This document shows, in pieces, positions 61,792 to 64,000 of a stretch of 64,000 bases of DNA. Both the position numbers and the translations under genes were made by a program. The notes beneath the pieces are model-generated. The model made no database searches and was not told the origin of the DNA. It saw only the letters and a program-made list of their open reading frames with translations. Numbering within the stretch: the stretch's first letter is position 1; each line of letters opens with the position of its first letter. Source of the stretch: Pseudoflavonifractor capillosus (GTDB lineage: Bacteria > Bacillota > Clostridia > Oscillospirales > Oscillospiraceae); contig NZ_JACJJE010000005.1 of the NCBI RefSeq assembly GCF_016899775.1, forward strand, positions 48,141 to 112,140. Reading direction: 5' to 3'.

Positions 61792-62304
61792 TCAGGAGGT
61801 GGTAAAGTAGGCCAGGTAGACGTCCCCCTCCTCCCCCTCAGGGGTACCGTTGTCAAAGACCTCCAGAAAGGCCAGGGTGAAGTCACAGGCGCTGTCGGGG
61901 ACCTGGTACACCAGGGCGCCCTCCCGGGTCTCACCCACGGCCAGGCTGTACTCCTGGGGCAGCTGCTCAGAGCAGTAGGGCTCCAGTGGGAGGGCCCACT
62001 GGTCCTGGGCGTATTCACCCCAGTACAGCTGGAAATCGGAGTCATACATGGGGACCGGCTCGTCGAAGCGGTTTTGGATGGTGAGCTCCACCACGATCAG
62101 CTTGCAGCCCTCGTCGGCGGTGCGGTCCTGATAAGAGTCCGCAGACTGCGCGCTGGTGATGGTATAGTCGAACCAGGAGGTGGAGACGGTATCCCCCACA
62201 TGGACCTCCTCCGTCTCGGTGCGTTCCGTTCCGGGGAGGAGGCCGCAGCCGGACAGGACCAGGGCCGTCAGCCCCCCCAGAAGCCAGATTTTTGTCCCTC
62301 GCAT
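61792..62304 (-). CDS. Lipoprotein, DUF4352-like
   Basis: A 170-residue lipoprotein: signal with lipobox LVLSGC (Cys near residue 20), linker, then a beta domain resembling DUF4352 (TSWFDYTITSAQSAD, LIVVELTIQNRFDEPVPMYDSDF), an immunoglobulin-like fold with conserved Asn/Arg. It would sit on the outer membrane face. ATG 62304 follows GGAAGGAG-type sequence. Own promoter upstream. Function not known. Confidence 0.8.
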   Translation of the reverse strand: MRGTKIWLLGGLTALVLSGCGLLPGTERTETEEVHVGDTVSTSWFDYTITSAQSADSYQDRTADEGCKLIVVELTIQNRFDEPVPMYDSDFQLYWGEYAQDQWALPLEPYCSEQLPQEYSLAVGETREGALVYQVPDSACDFTLAFLEVFDNGTPEGEEGDVYLAYFTTS

Positions 62305-62370
62305 GGCAGGTGCTCCTTCCAGATTAAAATGGCGGGTTCACCGGTATAGGGAGCCCGCGGTCGTGTCCCT

Positions 62371-62399
62371 ATTATAATGCAGGGAGGGCAAAGCCGCAA
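62371..62399 (-). promoter_or_regulatory. Sigma-A promoter of the lipoprotein gene
   Basis: On the minus strand TTGCGG (62394-62399), 17 bases, TATAAT (62371-62376). Confidence 0.75.
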
Positions 62400-62599
62400 G
62401 CCTGGAGGTGCAGGGGGCGGTGCTGAGCGTGTAAGGCCGCCCCGGTGCGGCCGCCCGGCAGATGTTATGATAGGCGGTTCAAGGAGAAAAAGCAAGGGAT
62501 TTCCGGCGGCCGCGGAACGCTGCCCGCTCCGGCAGACCGGCTTCTTACAGCCCCGGGAGGCGGGCGGGCGACAAAATCCGGTGGAATCCGGATTTCCGC

Positions 62600-62628
62600 T
62601 GGACAAATACAAGGCGGTGTGTTAAGAT
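62600..62628 (+). promoter_or_regulatory. Promoter of hbd
   Basis: TGGACA (62600-62605), 17 bases, TAAGAT (62623-62628). The leader is about 75 bases. No clear Rex palindrome was seen. Confidence 0.55.
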
Positions 62629-62711
62629 GATTGTGACCGATTTCCGCCGAAGCCGGTCTCCTGGAGAAAGTTCCAGGGCGTACAATTTCATAGTAAAAGA
62701 AGGAGATCAAA

Positions 62712-63602
62712 ATGGAAATCCGTAAAATCTTTGTTGTCGGTTCCGGTCTGATGGGCAGCGGCATTGCCCAGACCGCCCTCCAGTACGGCTATGAGGTCAT
62801 CCTGAACGATCAGAGCAAGGCCGCCCTTGAGCGGGGGCAGGCCGGCATCAGCGCCCGTCTGGACCGTCTGGTGGAGAAGGGCAAGATGACCGCCGAGGAG
62901 AAGGAAGACTGCATGAGCCGTCTGACCATCACCCCCAGCGTACATACCGCTTCCAACGTGGATCTGGTCATCGAGGCCATCTATGAGAATCTGGACGCCA
63001 AGCGCGCCATTTTCCAGCAGCTGGACAAGATCTGCGACGACCGCACCATTTTTGCCTCCAACACCTCCTCTATCTCCATGACCAGCCTGGCCGCCGCCAC
63101 CGCTCGTCCGGAGAAGGTTGTGGGCCTGCACTTCTTCTCCCCCGTGCCGGTGATGGGCCTGGTGGAGATCGTCTACGGCCTGCGCACCTCTCAGGAGACC
63201 ATTGACATCGTGACCGCTGTTGGCCAGCACATGGGCAAGCGCACCATCCTGGCCAAGGACAAGCCCGGCTTCATCGTCAACCGTATGCTCCTGCCCATGC
63301 TCAACGAGGCCGTGCAGGTCCTGGACGAGGACATCGGCAGCGTGGAGGACGTGGATGAGGGCATGATGCGCGGCTGTAACCACCCCATGGGCCCCCTGGC
63401 TCTGGCGGACATGATCGGCCTGGACATCCTGCTGGAGGTTATGGAGACCTTCTACATCGACCTGGGCGACACCAAGTACCGTCCCGCCCACCTGCTGCGG
63501 AAGATGGTGGCCGCCGGCTACCTGGGCCGCAAGACCGGCGCCGGCTTCTATGTCTATGAGAAGGGCAAGAAGGTGGGCGTGAACCCGGTTCTGGTCAAGT
63601 AA
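62712..63602 (+). CDS. hbd: 3-hydroxybutyryl-CoA dehydrogenase
   Basis: A 296-residue NAD(H) enzyme reducing acetoacetyl-CoA in butyrate formation. The nucleotide motif is VVGSGLMGSGIAQ, the catalytic pair lies in GLHFFSPVPVMGLVEIV and in KPGFIVNRML, and GRKTGAGFYVYEKG is the C-terminal signature. It ends the coding part of the window. Codons are richer in CGT and AAG than neighbours, which suits strong expression. The usual crotonase, thiolase and acyl-CoA dehydrogenase genes are not in the window, so hbd stands alone here. Confidence 0.95.
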   Translation: MEIRKIFVVGSGLMGSGIAQTALQYGYEVILNDQSKAALERGQAGISARLDRLVEKGKMTAEEKEDCMSRLTITPSVHTASNVDLVIEAIYENLDAKRAIFQQLDKICDDRTIFASNTSSISMTSLAAATARPEKVVGLHFFSPVPVMGLVEIVYGLRTSQETIDIVTAVGQHMGKRTILAKDKPGFIVNRMLLPMLNEAVQVLDEDIGSVEDVDEGMMRGCNHPMGPLALADMIGLDILLEVMETFYIDLGDTKYRPAHLLRKMVAAGYLGRKTGAGFYVYEKGKKVGVNPVLVK

Positions 63603-63642
63603 GAATCAGAACAAACCAGCATCTGAATTGATTTGATACGCA

Positions 63643-63673
63643 AGGCGGGCACTCCCTACCGGAGTGCCCGCCT
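63643..63673 (+). terminator. Terminator of hbd (first of two copies)
   Basis: GGCGGGCACTCC pairs with GGAGTGCCCGCC across a short CTACC-type loop, followed by TTAG and TTGTC. The same hairpin recurs at about 63896-63925 in direct orientation. Confidence 0.7.
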
Positions 63674-63942
63674 TAGCTTGTCAAAAAAACACTGTAGAGA
63701 AGAATCCGCTCAAGTTGGGGCGGGGGAGCTCGAGGGGGCGGCAGCCCGCCTCGAGTGGGATCGAATGCCCTGAATGCCTTGCTTGACAAGGCGTTCAGCG
63801 AGCGCAGCGAGGACTTTTCCACCGCACAGCGGTGGGAAAGTATTGGCATTTTTGCAGGCTGTCGGAAAAGTCTTAGGACTTTTTCGACAGCCTGAGGCGG
63901 GCACTCCCTACCGGAGTGCCCGCCTCAGTCTGTCAAAAAACA
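63674..63942. repeat. Repeat-rich block between duplicated terminators
   Basis: The hbd terminator is repeated about 255 bases on. Between the copies are CTCGAGGGGGCGG/CCGCCTCGAG, a stem with arms 63813-63825/63829-63841, and an 18-bp stem (63855-63872/63877-63894) reading AGGCTGTCG...CGACAGCCT. No gene. The pattern is that of a small mobile element or repeated terminators beside an insertion sequence. Confidence 0.6.
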
Positions 63943-63951
63943 AGCACAAAG

Positions 63952-64000
63952 CCCCCATATCTGGTAAAATAGAAACAGATATGGGGGCGAAAAAATGGAA
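63952..64000 (+). other. Hairpin and possible gene start at the right edge
   Basis: CCCCCATATCTG (63952-63963) pairs with CAGATATGGGGG (63976-63987), followed by ATG 63995. A TAAAAT -10-like box and GGGGG site suggest a gene begins here; this arrangement is common at transposase starts. Only two codons are visible, so the product cannot be named. Confidence 0.35.

Noticed and set aside
62635..62711. Rex operator before hbd
   Set aside because: No TTGTTAA-type palindrome could be found; only a TTAAGAT overlap with the -10.
1..64000. CRISPR arrays, rRNA and tRNA genes
   Set aside because: No regularly spaced direct repeats and no sequence with a complete tRNA or rRNA signature were seen; the repeated units are dispersed, not tandem.

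Overview
The window looks like the chromosome of a GC-rich, Gram-positive, anaerobic, spore-forming member of the Clostridia, most like the Oscillospiraceae (Flavonifractor / Lawsonibacter / Pseudoflavonifractor type). Grounds are the spoIIA sporulation operon, a six-gene Rnf ferredoxin:NAD+ pump, a 3-hydroxybutyryl-CoA dehydrogenase of the butyrate pathway, Rex, MutS2, HPr with His15 and Ser46, AddB, lipoproteins and S-layer (SLH) proteins, and strong AGGAGG-type ribosome sites. The genus is inferred from memory of gene content. No rRNA, tRNA or CRISPR array was recognised.

Layout. 1-3.7 kb: a sugar-use cluster (two TIM-barrel isomerases, class II aldolase, PfkB kinase). 4-10.8 kb: a membrane-anchored XRE regulator, NAD(P)HX repair enzyme, lipoprotein, alanine racemase, MazF and a small secreted protein. 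10.9-14 kb: MATE pump and spoIIAA-spoIIAB-sigF. 14.1-25.3 kb (minus strand): DUF1576 protein and the rimP-nusA-ylxR-ylxQ-infB-rbfA-nrnA-truB-ribF operon, interrupted by repeat DNA between infB and rbfA and by a duplicated truB start. 25.4-31 kb: secreted proteins around a PadR regulator, an AGCS symporter and a CAT-family acetyltransferase. 31-39 kb: mutS2, HPr, uvrC, Nudix, rsmD, coaD. 39-44.6 kb: rnfCDGEAB behind a leader of about 300 nt. 44.7-54.5 kb: NSS transporter, inositol-phosphatase family enzyme, rex, SLH protein, a 47-residue Cys-rich membrane peptide, addB. 54.5-64 kb: pyridoxamine kinase, holA, RNase M5, a second XRE-TM regulator, amidase-domain protein, hydrolase, lipoprotein, hbd, and a repeat-rich right edge that may be the start of an insertion sequence.

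The most unusual structure is non-coding. Five gaps of 0.7-1.1 kb (near 7.2, 19.1, 34.1, 54.5 and 58.1 kb) carry versions of one composite repeat. Each has a shared core of about 59 bp, hairpins whose arms differ between copies yet stay complementary, and structured ends that are inverted versions of each other. All five lie between co-directional genes, in the same orientation as the gene that follows. They look like MITE-type elements or a family of structured RNA leaders.

Metabolically, sugars enter through the left cluster. Reduced ferredoxin can be used by Rnf to make NADH and an ion gradient, which can drive the sodium symporters (AGCS, NSS). Rex would sense NADH/NAD+, and Hbd consumes NADH on the way to butyrate.
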